Of a stretch of DNA of 64,000 nucleotides, positions 27,441-40,400 are shown piece by piece. The position numbers and the translations under genes are program-made. The stretch's first letter is position 1; each line of letters opens with the position of its first letter. This DNA comes from Paulownia fortunei (lineage: Eukaryota; Streptophyta; Magnoliopsida; Lamiales; Paulowniaceae). The notes under the pieces were generated by a model. That model was not told the DNA's origin. It searched no databases and saw only the letters and a list, made by a program, of their open reading frames with translations. The stretch spans positions 8,494,001 through 8,558,000 of the forward strand of contig CM033113.1 of NCBI GenBank assembly GCA_019321725.1, in the 5' to 3' direction.

Positions 27441-30400
27441 TTGATGGACACTTGGATCAGGGCTGAGACCCGACCCATATTCAGTTACAGGAATATAAAA
27501 TACCCATTGTTATTTGAAAAAATCCGGAATCTTTGATCCATTTTCCACTATGCCTATTTTCTACGCAAATTTCACTAATGACTGCTTATCTGTTTTATCA
27601 TCAATCTGTACAGATTTTATTGGTGATAAAAAAAATTATATAGTCTACGATTCTTTCAGTTCAAAATTTTATTTATATTATTTTTGAATTATAAATACCT
27701 CTTTAATTTACATCGAGAAGGTAGTGATTGGATTCGAGAATGACGTAAAATATGAATACATATTATGTTAATTGTGATAATTATCAACTAAAAACCTATA
27801 ATACTTAAGTCAACGCTTATAATAGATAAATTTGTATAATTCATGCATTTTTATATCACGTCAATAGAATGATAACGATGATCATTTTGAGTTGGGTTCG
27901 ACCTGATTTTTTCGTTGAATTGAAACTTATGTAAAATTGAACGGATCCTTGTTCTGTGTTCAAATGGGCAAAACTGGAAGAATTGGGTAAAGCGTGCATC
28001 AATTTTATCCTTCAATGGCTACAACGAAACATGAAATTTCAATTTTTAGAAGTTTTGAATTAGGCTACAATTTTGCTCATGATATACTATTAAAAATATA
28101 TTATTATCTTCATTGATAATAAATGTTTTATATTCTTTGAACAATTAACTTTATTATTCATTAAGTAAAATAACTAAAACTTTTATTCAATCTATTTAAA
28201 ATATATTTGAATAATTAAATAACAAAAGATACAGTATTACAAAGTTTCGTAATATGGCGTAACTCAAATGTGGAAATTTAAGTTTTTAGATTATGAGGTA
28301 TGAATTTAAATTTATCAAAAAAAAATGTGAGTATTTATCTGTTTTGTATTTGTTGATAGTTAATTCATAATTACTAATTATTTGTTGAATATTGACATTT
28401 ATGATATAGTGAAATGTAATTATTTCACTTATAAAAAAAAACTAAATATTCAATTCCTGAGTTAGTTGTTTAAGTCCAACTTTAATCTAGTATTTTTTTT
28501 TTTGTTTTTGTGTGTGGGAATAATTTAAGATCTAAGAATTTTCACTTCACTTGCACGCTTAAATAATTTTGAATTTTTATCAATTTTAAATGTTTGAGCA
28601 CTCAAATTTTAAATTATTTTTTAAATCGTTATATTCTAAATTTCAAGTCTACTTAATTTTTAATTCCAAATTATTTCTTCAAATTAAAATACTTCAATCA
28701 AAACGAATGTAAAGTAACTTGAATTATTGCTGAAGCGCAATTAATTCATTCGTGGATCTTTATTTGGTACCAGGGGTTTAATGTCTTTTTAAGTCCAAAG
28801 GGGATCTATTTTCTATGTAATTTAATGTTAGGACGACAATGGATTTCAGCAAATTACAAAACCTATATGGGGATCTCTCAATATGTACTCTTATATGCAC
28901 ATGCATGTTTTAAAAATAATAATAATAATATAATTATAATAGTTTAATATTTGATAGCTTGATGTATAATTTACATAAATAAAATAATTATAGACACAAA
29001 TCACGGAAGAAATAATTTTAATATCTGTTCTTTATAAGAAGTACCAATATCAATAACATGTCGAAAAATATTTTATTTTTAACAGGAAGAGTTAATGAGC
29101 TAAACGCGACAAAAATAAAAATAACTTTGACAAAAAATAATCTTATTATTTCCCAGCACGTGCTGTTATTTTGTATAACTTTAGAAGATTTTTTTTTTTT
29201 TAAGTTGAAAAGCTATATAAATAAAATTTAGAAGAAATGGACACTAAAAAGTTTACGAAATTGGGTGGTGCAACTTGCATATTGGAAGAATATTATATTA
29301 CAAAAATTGCACCATACACAAATCTCAATGAATTAATCCAAACTTCCATAAGTTGGAACAATTTTTATTGTAAATTTTATTATAATTTTTATTATATTTT
29401 ATTTATTATTTATTATATATAAAATATATATATAATAATAATTAATACAATATAATAAAAAATATAATTGTCCTGACATTTGATAAACTTTAGTAATCCA
29501 AAGTTAATATGAGAACACGTCATTCTGAACTTTGTCTATTTATTTTTTTATTTCTGATTGACGAGAGCTAACTTTAGTATTTAAGAAATGAATTAATGTT
29601 GATGGCAATGTTGTAAGATCTACAAATGTACTTTTGGTGAATCGTTACTTACAATCATTACATTAGGGTAGTTAATTATAAAAAAAAAATAGCAATCAAC
29701 AATTAATATCAAACATTATCCATAATTTATAATTAATTAATCAATTATTACTAAAATAGATAAATACCCACACAATTATATAGAACTCAAACTTAAAATT
29801 TTTTAGATATGCTGAGGTCTCAACTTCATCATTTGGCAAAATTCATTGTCTCACTTAACTGGCAAAATAGTTCCCCGTAGAACCAAAGGCAGATCTTTGA
29901 TTGGTGAAAAAATAGGACATTGGCTGTTTGGTCATTTAAATATTGTTCAAATACTATATTCATGTGTTGGAACTTAGTAAATCTTTTATTGCATTTGATA
30001 CACAAATTTAAAAAAATAATAATAATACTGTTACATGTCATCAATTTTGCATATCTAAAAATTAATGTTGTTACATGGAAAAATTTGAATTTGAGGATAG
30101 TACTTAGAAATTTTTTTTAAATGATTTAATATAAAACAGATTTAAAATTTATGATAATAACACAAAAAATAATTTAAATTAAAAATTTATTATTTTATAA
30201 AATTATTCATATAAATTCAATAAATTTATTATTATAAATTTTAATTTGAAATCCATCCACTCTTTTTTTTTTTTTTTTTTTTTTTGTTGAGGTGTAGGGT
30301 AGGACTGAGTCTCCATCTGAATTGTCTAATCTGAAATAACCATAAACTAGACTTTACAAGATATTTATAATAAGAGAAGTGCTAATGTAAACAAAGACGG

Positions 30401-32402
30401 AACTCGGAGGAGGCGTAGCCACTTTAATTTTATAAATTTTTTAAAATTAATATAAATTATATATATAATTATTAAAATTTAAATTTTATTCCCTTTAAAA
30501 AATAAAAATTTATAAAAAAAAATAAATTTTAATAAATCGGTCCGTGAATATACATAACTATGAATGTAATAGCAAGATTGGCAAACAAAATTAGGAATCC
30601 ATTACCACCCATAATCTTTCAAACCCATCAATATTAAATAACAATCCAATAGTTGCCTCCAAATTCCAAAGAAGTCTACCACGGCAAGAAAAATTCATAA
30701 ATATCAGACATGAAATAGGATACCGTGTCTAGTTTTTCTAATTAAAAGCAATAACAATTCTTATTAGACTTGCGATTTACACAATAAAATTCCTCATTTG
30801 GTCCCCAAATAGCATTAATGCTACGTTTGAATTTTGAATTGTAGTGAAGAAAATAACAATAAAAAGAAAAGACACTGCTGTCATTTTATTTATTTATAAA
30901 ATTAGTATAAATTTCAAAGATCTATTAATTGTAGGTGCGATGTTTCAGCTCAATTTTATCCAAATCTGAATGTAGAAGCAATCTCAAATTTTTACTTTGA
31001 ATTTGTCAAAATATGCTAAATGTCTTATTTTTCTAGAAGATTAAATGATTGACCAATATTGTATTTCGGTCACATGTATAGGATCAATTGGGACATAACA
31101 TTATGGAAAATAAATTCCAATAATTTTTATTTATTTATTTTTTGGTGGGCAATGAAGAAAACTATTTTTATAGCAAAACCTTAAAAAAAAAAGCATGGAA
31201 AAATATATTTGTGGCACAATAAATGTGTGTAAAAAAATTGGAGGCCCATATCTTGGAAGCAGATTTCCAAGTCAGCAGCCCACAGATAAGCAGTGTTTCC
31301 AGGCTTAGGCACCTGGTTTTGGGGGGATGTCATGTATTTATTTATGCCATTGAATGAGATTTTTTGCTAAAAAGAAGCCATGAGCATTAGCGTGGGGGCT
31401 CCTCGGAAACATAATAGAAACCTAAGGAGTTAATAGCTATTTAATTTATGTGTATTAATTGGTTTTAAGAAAGCTTGACATAGAAAAAAGTTGACCGAAA
31501 AACCAACTATACTTTCTTGATATTTGAATCATCGATTACTAAAAATTTATTTAAAATTTATTCGATAACTTGATAATTTAGTATTAAATATATTTTTTTC
31601 ATTCAATAAAATTTAAAATTTAATTCAAATTTAATTCGATTAGAGAATATATATATATATAAAAACTAAATTATTCGAACTCGATTCGTAATCGATTTAA
31701 TTAAAATTCATTCAAATTCGATTCGATTAACAATCAAACCAATTTCAAACACAATTTTTAAAATTTAATAAAAATTCAAATAAATTTAAATTCTAATATA
31801 TTCAATTAGATTCAATTCGATTCATATACACTCCTAATAGTAGAGATCAGGCATCTCAAATTTATCACGCCTGCCATTTAATTTTACCGTCATATTTATT
31901 CATAATTAATTTATATAATTATTATTAATTAATTAATTATAATAAATTATAAAATAATAAACTTACATAAATCTGATAAATACTTTGGTGAAATTTAAAT
32001 TCAAGACCTTATTCTTATAGAGTTTTAGGACCAAATCTTGATTATTTAAACGAGATATCATCTGCATGCTTGCCAAAGTTGAAGGACAATGATGCGGTCA
32101 TCTTCTTGTTCTTGCGGGGTTGATTCATTTCATTTCATTTTCTTTTCATAGTTATTCACCTAATTGTGGATCTATTCTTAATTTTGTAAGAGATCCGAAA
32201 ACATAAATGAAGTTTTATTAATAGTCTAATTAAAATATTACACAGCACATAGTAAATTAGTATCACATTTTTGTAGCCGTCCGAGCAAAATTGGAATTGT
32301 TAGTCAAGTGTCACTAACAAATTATTCAAATTTGATTAATTAGCGAACGCGGATCAAAATATATGAAATCTTTAAATTTTACCTATGATCACATATATCC
32401 CT
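27441..32402. other. Gene-poor AT-rich intergenic DNA
   Basis: No gene could be supported. The stretch contains a 23-base T run at 30263-30285 that may mark an old retroposon tail, and AT-rich segments with repeated TTCGATTCGATT-like words near 31500-31830. A slightly more GC-rich island at 31240-31430 has no long open frame. Confidence 0.5.
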
Positions 32403-33209
32403 AAACTTATAAACGTAATATTTATCATTTGAATTAAATATTTAGACAAAAAAATTTAAATTAATTTATATAATTTTTAGTATATTTTGAATATTTTGCA
32501 TCCCAAATTTAATTTTGAATTTATTTTTAATTAGAAAAATATTTTAAATTATATATATATTTTAAAATAATTAGTAACTTAATTAATTTAAATTTAAAAA
32601 GTAAAGAATAAATGAGTATAATAAACACAAAAAGTAATAAACTTGGACAATTATTTGAATTCAAAATAAAGTATTAACTATTTAATCTGAATAAATTTTG
32701 AACTCTTTTGATAAAAATAAATAAGTATATATCCGTTGATATATTAAATTGAACAAATATATATATATATATTTCAATAATTTTTGTACCCTTTTGAAAA
32801 ACATGCATAAATTATTTTTATTCTTTATATATATCTAGAAGTTAAGTTTACAAAAGTATATTAATTCATTTTTATTAAAAAAAGTTTAAAATTCATTTAG
32901 ATTAAACAGTTAATACTTTATTTTGAATTCAAATAATCAAAATATTTTTTAAAGTTTAATACTTTTTTGTGTATTTGATATACTCTTTTATTACTTTAAA
33001 TTTGAATTACATAAATTACTAATTACTTTTAAAATATATATATATATATATATATATAATTTTAAATATTTCTATAATTAAAAAGAATTTAAATTGAAAT
33101 TGGGGTGAAAATATTTAAAATATACTAAAAACTATTTAAATTCATTTCATTGAGGATAATTTTATCGAAACATTTAATTCAAAGGAATAAGTATTATATT
33201 TGCAAGTTC
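32403..33209. repeat. Long imperfect inverted repeat (foldback element)
   Basis: The left arm, about 32403-32728, is the imperfect reverse complement of the right arm, about 32855-33209. Matching blocks include GAATTCAAAATAAAGTATTA against TAATACTTTATTTTGAATTC, TTTTTAGTATATTTT against AAAATATACTAAAAA, and AAACTTATAAACGTAATA against TATTATATTTGCAAGTTC. The loop is about 125 bases. No coding sequence is present. It looks like a foldback or MITE-type element; terminal features and target duplication were not identified. Confidence 0.75.
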
Positions 33210-34017
33210 AAAAAAATGTTTGCGATAGAAGGAAGAGAGACTACATTAATCTATGTACTAAATATGGGGAAAATATAAAATTGGATGTCTTCTAAGTTGA
33301 ATATTTTATTTTTTATTTTAATATCATTCTTTTATGTCAAGAATATAAAATATTATATTAAAATATAATGCGAATTAAGTTTCTTAAGATATCATTTTTG
33401 AAAAAAGTGAGAATATGATTGACGAATAACCTAGGTTGTTACCTTTTCTCAATCAAAATGAATTTTCCAATAATTTTGTAATTGATGTGAGAGGTCAATT
33501 AACTAATCTTCCTAATTATTTAAATTATCCTATGCTTTCTTTCAAGGTAATTATGGTTATTATTTTACCAAGACACTAAAAAATTGAAATTACCAAAGTA
33601 CCTGATCCTATCATCTGTTTCAAGTTGATTTTTATTTTGTATTTTATTTTATAAATATATATTATTTTATAAATATATGCAAAGTATATAAATTTAATAT
33701 TTATTTTGTATTTTATTTTATAAATATATATTAATTTTGTATTTTATTTTATAAAAATATGTTAAATATATAAAATATTTTTTAATTATAAATTTAATTT
33801 AAAATAATACAGTGGAATAAATAATAAATTTAATTATAAATTATAAATTATAAATTTAATATAAAATAATACAGTGGTATAAAATGGTATCTAAAATAAC
33901 AAAATTAAATTATGAGGAATCCGACTTGGATAAAGATGAGTGTGCATGCAGGGAAAAACGTGTGTGGTAGCTCTTGAACTCCCAACCAACTTTAATGCTC
34001 CTCTTCTTCTCCCCTCC
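33210..34017. other. Intergenic DNA and upstream region of the RING gene
   Basis: AT-rich sequence. At 33630-33890 a word similar to TTTATTTTGTATTTTATTTT recurs three times and TTTAAAATAATACAGTGG-like words twice, a small degenerate repeat. An RY-type CATGCA is at 33945-33950. No gene seen. Confidence 0.5.
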
Positions 34018-34026
34018 TATAAATGC
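34018..34026 (+). promoter_or_regulatory. TATA box of the RING-H2 gene
   Basis: CTATAAATG follows a CT-rich stretch and lies about 160 bases before the chosen ATG. Transcription would begin near 34050. Confidence 0.5.
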
Positions 34027-34057
34027 TCACAGTACTTCCCAATTTCTACATATTTTC

Positions 34058-34105
34058 ATGAACCTTTTTCTGAAGAAATATTCCAATCAGAGGGTCTTTT
34101 CATAA
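34058..34105 (+). other. Possible upstream ORF of the RING-H2 gene
   Basis: If transcription begins near 34050, the first ATG opens a 15-codon frame ending at TAA 34103-34105, before the main start. It could lower translation of the main frame. Its presence on the mRNA depends on the true start site. Confidence 0.3.
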
Positions 34106-34176
34106 TCAGCAGCTACAGTCATACACATACAACAATTCCTTAATTCTTCGGACAAATGTTGATCTGTTGTCAAGTA

Positions 34177-36258
34177 ATGAAGAGGTGGGCTTCCACCATT
34201 TCGTCCTGGGTTTGCAGAGGGCTTAGTGGTTCTCAATCTGGGTTCGTCTTCAAGCTGCTCAAGCAATTTGCTGTCGCTCTACTTACTTGCATTTTTGCTT
34301 TAGGTATGTTGCTTTTTGCCGAATTCACGGTTCAATTTTCTTCTTCTTCTTTTGTGTGGGTTTTGCCTTTTGTGCACACACAAACACCCAGTGCTTCGTA
34401 TCCTTCTTTCTTTCTTAAATCATTGGTCTGTGACTTGAAATTCCCGATTGGTTATGCACACCACCCGCTTGATGAAATTTCCCTGTCATGTGATCACTTT
34501 ATAATCGAAATTTCAAATCTTGGAACCTTTCTCTTTCAAGAAAGCTTCATCTTATGTGTTAATTTCTTACTTCAATTCATAAGCTTTTTTACGTTTTGCC
34601 CATCTTTTTTGATTGTACTTACTGGGTTTTTATGTAGGTGGAGCTACCATAGGAGTAATTAGCGGAGCGCTCAAAGGGCAGACCACAGAAACTGGTCTTC
34701 TGCGCGGGGTCGGTGTTGGGGCAGTGACAGGGGCCATCACTGGCGTCCAGTTGATGGAACTCATATTAAATGGAGAGCCATTTTCCAAGGTGATACATGT
34801 CGCTCTCATTATTAAAAAACCACCTGCACTCTGCAGTTTGTGTCGACAAATATGCAGTAGAATAGCATTTTATCTCCATAAAATATCTGCCCAAAATAAA
34901 GCCTCTGGAGGCTCTACAAGCAATCGCTGGCCATGACATCACATATGCTTTATGAGTTATAAACATGTGTTGATGAAAAACTTGGTCATTGGAAACATGT
35001 ATTGAACTCATGTATGAACACGTCCATGAACGGATTCCTACACTTGCATCACTGTGCCCCTTTGATTTCTTAGTTAGACATTATCTCTTGGAACACATGA
35101 TGGTGGGGATGCTTCTATAGCTTAGCGAATTAGGATTCACAATAAAAATATTATCAAAGTGATTGTCTAATAAGAAATAGGTAAATGCACGTAATTAGTT
35201 AGAAAATATTGGTTCAGATGAACCAAAATCATTGGTTTTAACAGGATGATTGTTTTTCAGGTAGCACTAATATGTAGTCTGGTGAATGGGAAGATATTTA
35301 TGGAATGGGTGAGTCCTGCGGTGTTAAAAGCTTATCAGTGGCAGGTAATTGATTAATTAATTTCCCCTGATTTTATTAGTTGGCTGGCTTAAGTTTTCAA
35401 TATTTTAGTTTGTTAGCTGAGCGGTTGAACTAACTTTGTCTGACCTAATTTATAATATAAACTTTGTTTGTATCAGATTAGCACTATGGAAACTGGTTTG
35501 AGGGAGATTTCGGACATTTTTGAGGTCTATACCATCAGGGGATTATCTCAAGATACAATCCAGGAGTTACCAAGTTTTGAGTTTAACAGCTCAGAGACTG
35601 CTGTACCTTGTTCCGATAATAGTTGCGCCATTTGCTTACAGGTAGCTGCTCTCAGTAGCATTGATTAGAACAAGAACTGAATTTTTTTAATAAAATTATT
35701 CCTCTACCCAACTAAATGGTCCCATTCCTTTAATCTTTTTCTTTGGGATATTTACAATTAATGTTTCATTTCGTAGAATAACATTTATGTTATAAAATTA
35801 CTCTTACTTAAAGCAGAGGGTAAAACAATAAAGATATAACAATTTATATTTCTGACTCATCTAAAACTTTGCAAGAATTCAAACTAAGACTTTCAGTTGT
35901 CCATGTGGAATGAGATTAATAAAGAGCACTGTTAGTAATGGTGCTGTCTGAGCTTTGTACCCTCCATGTTTGAACCCCTCGTGCGGATTTCATTGCTCAA
36001 CCATAGCTGTTAATCACATTGCTTATATCTAATCAACATTCTCCAAGAACAACGTAGAAGTTTATGTTTTCTAACTTGAGTATGACATTATGCTTCCATT
36101 TTTATTAACAAATTTTCACTCTTATCTCATGCTAGGATTTGAAGGATAGAGAATCTACAAGGTTGCTGCCAAGTTGTAGACATTTCTTCCACCTGGATTG
36201 CATAGATGAATGGCTTACCCGGCAAGGGACCTGCCCGATATGCAGAAAGGATGTTTGA
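34177..36258 (+). CDS. NEP1-interacting protein-like RING-H2 E3 ligase
   Basis: Five exons: 34177-34303, 34638-34789, 35261-35344, 35477-35641 and 36136-36258, giving 216 residues. The N-terminus has a hydrophobic segment (about 20-45, [18 protein letters not shown]) followed by a Gly/Ala-rich stretch [17 protein letters not shown], as in NIP1/NIP2-type membrane proteins. The C-terminal RING-H2 has Cys171, Cys174, Cys190, His192, His195, Cys198, Cys209 and Cys212. Such proteins are membrane-anchored ubiquitin ligases; Arabidopsis NIPs bind the chloroplast RNA polymerase NEP at thylakoids, while others of this type have stress roles. The ATG at 34177 was preferred for its purine at -3. An in-frame ATG at 34156 would add seven residues. 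All junctions are in phase and the gene looks intact. Confidence 0.87.
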
Positions 36259-37344
36259 TGGCAATTAGAAGAGGAAACAAGTGGAAAAATCCCAGTCCCA
36301 AGAAAAAATTATGAGAGCAGAAAAATGGGCAAAAATGGTGCGAGCATTTCTGCTTCATGAATCGGGCCATTGGTATTTTAAAATATCCTAGTAATGGTTC
36401 CAATCATCAATTTGCCATCTGCATAGTATAGATGAACTTGTATCAACTATATGTCCGTGAAGAAAGAGCTCTCTTCTATGTGAAAGCCAGCAACTCTCTA
36501 TGTTTATAAGAACTTTCTTTTACTACTTTTTGTGCAAAGTTTCAGCTTTACTCCAATGCTCATGGGATCAAAATCAGAATTTGTTGTTAGCGATGCTTGA
36601 AATTGATGCAGTATCTCGTATATTTCTTGTGGTTATCTTGGAAAAGTAGTTGGCTTCAAAATTTGTTCACCTCCCAATACTTTTTGCCCACATTTATTAG
36701 GAAAAACTGTGCTTTTCAAATTGATGATGTATGTTTCTTATGTTGATATATATTTTGTGCCTGTGTGGATTCTGTGTAATTGATGGTTGTTGTTAAGGAA
36801 AAGCAAATGTATTGTTTTTGAAATGCTAAGTTCAATAGACAATTTATATATAAATGCTACATTCAATATACAATATATTGAATATACTAATGATAATAAT
36901 TATTTTATTTTTTATAAAATAAAATATTTATGAGAACTGAGCCAACCACAATAATATTTTATCATAACTTTTGGATAGTGACGATGATGGTGGTGATGGA
37001 GGCAGGATTGCTATAAAAGGACATCTTTTGTTTTCATAGGATGACCAAATGATTTACTTAATGTCTAAGAAAACTATACTCCATTATTTTCTATTAATAC
37101 TTCCCATCCAGATTTTTATGATTTTGTGATGGCTGTGGTAGCCGGTAGGTACATTAAATGGGAAATACTGATGTCTTCCTTTTTCCTTTTTCTTTATTTT
37201 TTTTCTTAAAAAATCTGCTGACCGGGATCTATAGACTTTGTAAATTATAATTCTCAATCTCAAGCCCATTTTATAAGGGCAGAAATTTTACCATTTAGTT
37301 GTGTTTTGCTTTCGAAAGCCCAAGAATTGGACTGGCGACTGGGC
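36259..37344. other. RING gene 3' UTR and intergenic DNA
   Basis: The 3' UTR probably ends by about 36800. The remainder is AT-rich with no gene; the last 100 bases become GC-rich and hold the RIDA promoter. Confidence 0.5.
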
Positions 37345-37357
37345 GGGCCCAGGCCCA
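37345..37357 (+). promoter_or_regulatory. Paired site II-like elements upstream of RIDA
   Basis: GGGCCCA and GGCCCA lie side by side about 100 bases before the ATG. Such TGGGCC/T (site II) elements are common in TATA-less plant promoters of plastid, mitochondrial and ribosomal protein genes and bind TCP factors. A third AGCCCA is near 37263. No TATA box was seen. Confidence 0.45.
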
Positions 37358-37457
37358 AATATACATTCGCTGAGACAGTGGTCAGTGTGATGAGCAACTA
37401 CTAGCCAGAGCACTCTGAAAACAATCAGCGAAAAGCAGGAAAGACTGAGAAAGACTA

Positions 37458-40400
37458 ATGGCTTGGTGCGCTGCCGCGAGGACCTTCAATATGCCTACAA
37501 TCGACGTGGGCGCAATGCGCGCCCGGGCGCCATTAGCCGTGGGCGTAGGCTGCGTATCCTTTTCCGGCGGTGAACTCCGCCGCTCAGCTCGATCACCGCC
37601 CTTCGCTACTTTAGGCATCTCTAGTGATGCCACTGCCGGTGAGCCCTCTTCCGACCACCCACACTAATACAAGCAAACAGACACATTTTCCAAAGCAATT
37701 GGGTTCCTAATTCAATCTGCTTGGTACTGTGGTTGGTTAGCCGGGGAAATGGTCGGTTATTCCGGCTAAAATGCTGATTAAAGAATTGTATTTTGTGCAC
37801 CATCCATGGTGCCCTTTCTCTTCTTTGGTAAAACTTCTAAGAAAGACAGCCATTAAATGTGTCTTTTTATAGTGTTGGACCGGGGTTGGCGGCGTGGAAA
37901 CTCTTGGGTTGTACTCGCGATAAGTTCAGGAAAAGCAGTAGTTTTAAGTGTTCAATTTATTTTGTTTCCAGAAGAAGAATTTTCACTTTGCTGATGTTAG
38001 GTAGCAGACTAACTGTGCATTGTTCGTTTGATGGGATACAACCCGATATTATACTAATATTATGCAATGGGGAAAATTTTGAGGATACTTGGTTTTCTTT
38101 TCACTGAAAATTTTCATTTTTAGTATTTTCACTGGACTTATATTGAATTTTGTGTAAAATTGAAAATATGTTTGGATAATTAATTTTAGATAGGAAATTT
38201 ATAACATGAAGATGAAATTATGTTTGATTTATTGTTTTCAATGGAATAATTTTTAAATTATGTGTATATAATAGTAAATAATTTGGTAGTAGTATGGCCA
38301 ACAATTAATATTTTATGTGAATTAAATATTTTAATAGAATAAATTTTTTTAGTTGGTGGGTTTTATAGTAATGATGTAATTGGTAATAAAAAGTAAAAAC
38401 ATGTTAAAAAAAGTTGGTGGGTAGTTGTGAGTTTTATATTATTAATGTAGATAGTAATAAAAATATATTAATGAAAGAGTTGTCTGTAGTTGTGGGTCCC
38501 ATTGTGTAAAAATAAGTTTAAAATTGAGAAAAATAGAAATGGTAAGTGTTTTGAGTGGGAAAATGAGAATATAAAATATGTTATTTTTAATGAGATTGGA
38601 TAAAACAAACATGATTTATGCATTTAAAATAATAAAAAGTAGGAAAATTCTCACTGAAATGAAAAACAAACGAGCCCTTTATTTTTTTGTCGTATATTTC
38701 TGTACTCAAAATTGATTTAGCTTTAATCACATATGAGGGCTTCTTTGAGCATTGATACGATGATGCATAATGCTCATAGTTGTTGCAATGTGTGATTGAA
38801 CCTAGGTATAAAGGAAGCCATTAAGACAGAAAAGGCTCCGGCAGCTTTAGGGCCATATTCTCAAGCCATAACAGCAAATAATATGATTTTCATGTCTGAT
38901 GTTCTTGGACTTGTTCCTGAGGTTTGTCATTTGTGACATCAGTAGATCATATAAATTAAAATGAAATTTCAACATTTTCATGTCTGCTGCATGCATGTGT
39001 GAACATATGAGATGGTAGTAGTAAACTATTTTTCAAACTGTTTTTCTTGTCTAATCGCAGACTGGGAAGTTTGTATCAGATAGTGTAGAGGATCAAACTG
39101 AGCAGGTATGCCATTATATGTGAACTTTGTTGTTGATATGTTTTCACAAAGAATTTGTTCATATTAATTTAACTAGGGAAAGGGATCTCACAACATAAAA
39201 CGTTTATGATGGACCTTAGTTCCAACTTAAACTTTGAAAGCTTGATAAAATTGTCATTTTATCATTTTAGTGCAAAGGAAGACTTTCATGGTTATGTTTT
39301 TGCTCAACTCTGTCTTGTTTGATCCTTAATTCAAGCATTCATTTTTTGTTGGACTTGAGTGCCATGTGAAGGAACTGAAAGAATATGTTGTTATCCCGAC
39401 TCTCGCGTGTATCATATCGCTGCTTGCACTAGTAATTTCCTTATGCGAAGGAAAGATTGGGCTGAATAGATAAAGGGGCCAGAAGATGTATCAAAATTGC
39501 TTGTTGTATGTTAATGCTTTATGAATTGATCTTTGAGTGGGTTATCATTGTTAAGTTATGAATAATGGTTATCAATTTCCTTCAGTATGCAATTCTTGAC
39601 CTATAGCTATTATAAAAAAAATGATCTTTGAGTGAGTTATCATTGTTAAGTCGTGAATATTGGTTATTAATTTCCTTCAGCAGCCAATTCTTGACCTATA
39701 GCTATTATTAAGAAGAGTTGAAAGATTCCTGTATAAATCCTATTTGACCAATATCAGCTTCATCAGCTTGTCTCAATGACTTATTTTATCAATGCACTGA
39801 AAGCTTCTGCTGAAAAAGCTAGTTGGTCTCTAGCAAGAACTCTCTCTGTTGCAAATTCTATCTTCCTGATATTACACTCTGATGTAAGTCTCGTAGAAAA
39901 AAATAGCTCATATCTTATTTTTTGGAGCTTATGAGACATTCTCTTAATGTTGACCAAACAATCTACGATATCTTGCAACATCTTATTAGTTGTAAACATC
40001 TTTTAAGGTGTTATTAAAACAAGATAAACTTATCCAAACACCCTCTAATTTTATGTCTGTAGGATGGAAAACTTACATAGTTGTGCCCATTCTTGATTTA
40101 TTAGGTACTTAAGAATATGGGTGAGATACTTAAAGCAAGTGGTGCCAGCTATTCCTCAGTTGTCAAGACAACAATTATGTGGGTAATCCTGAGATCTCTC
40201 TCTCATTCTGACACACACGCACGCAATCAACAAGCGCACAAAATTATCCAGTGATATTTGTTTTACTACTTGCACTGTTTCTTCATTTTCACAATTGAGA
40301 TCCTGTTCTGTTCCTTTGCAGGTTGGCTGATCTGAAAGACTTCAAGAAAGTCAATGAGATCTATGCTAAATGTGAGTTCTCACAAGTGTAATCAATTTGA

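Noticed and set aside
30263..30285. T23 run as tail of a retroposed gene
   Set aside because: No coding or SINE-like body could be recognised beside it.
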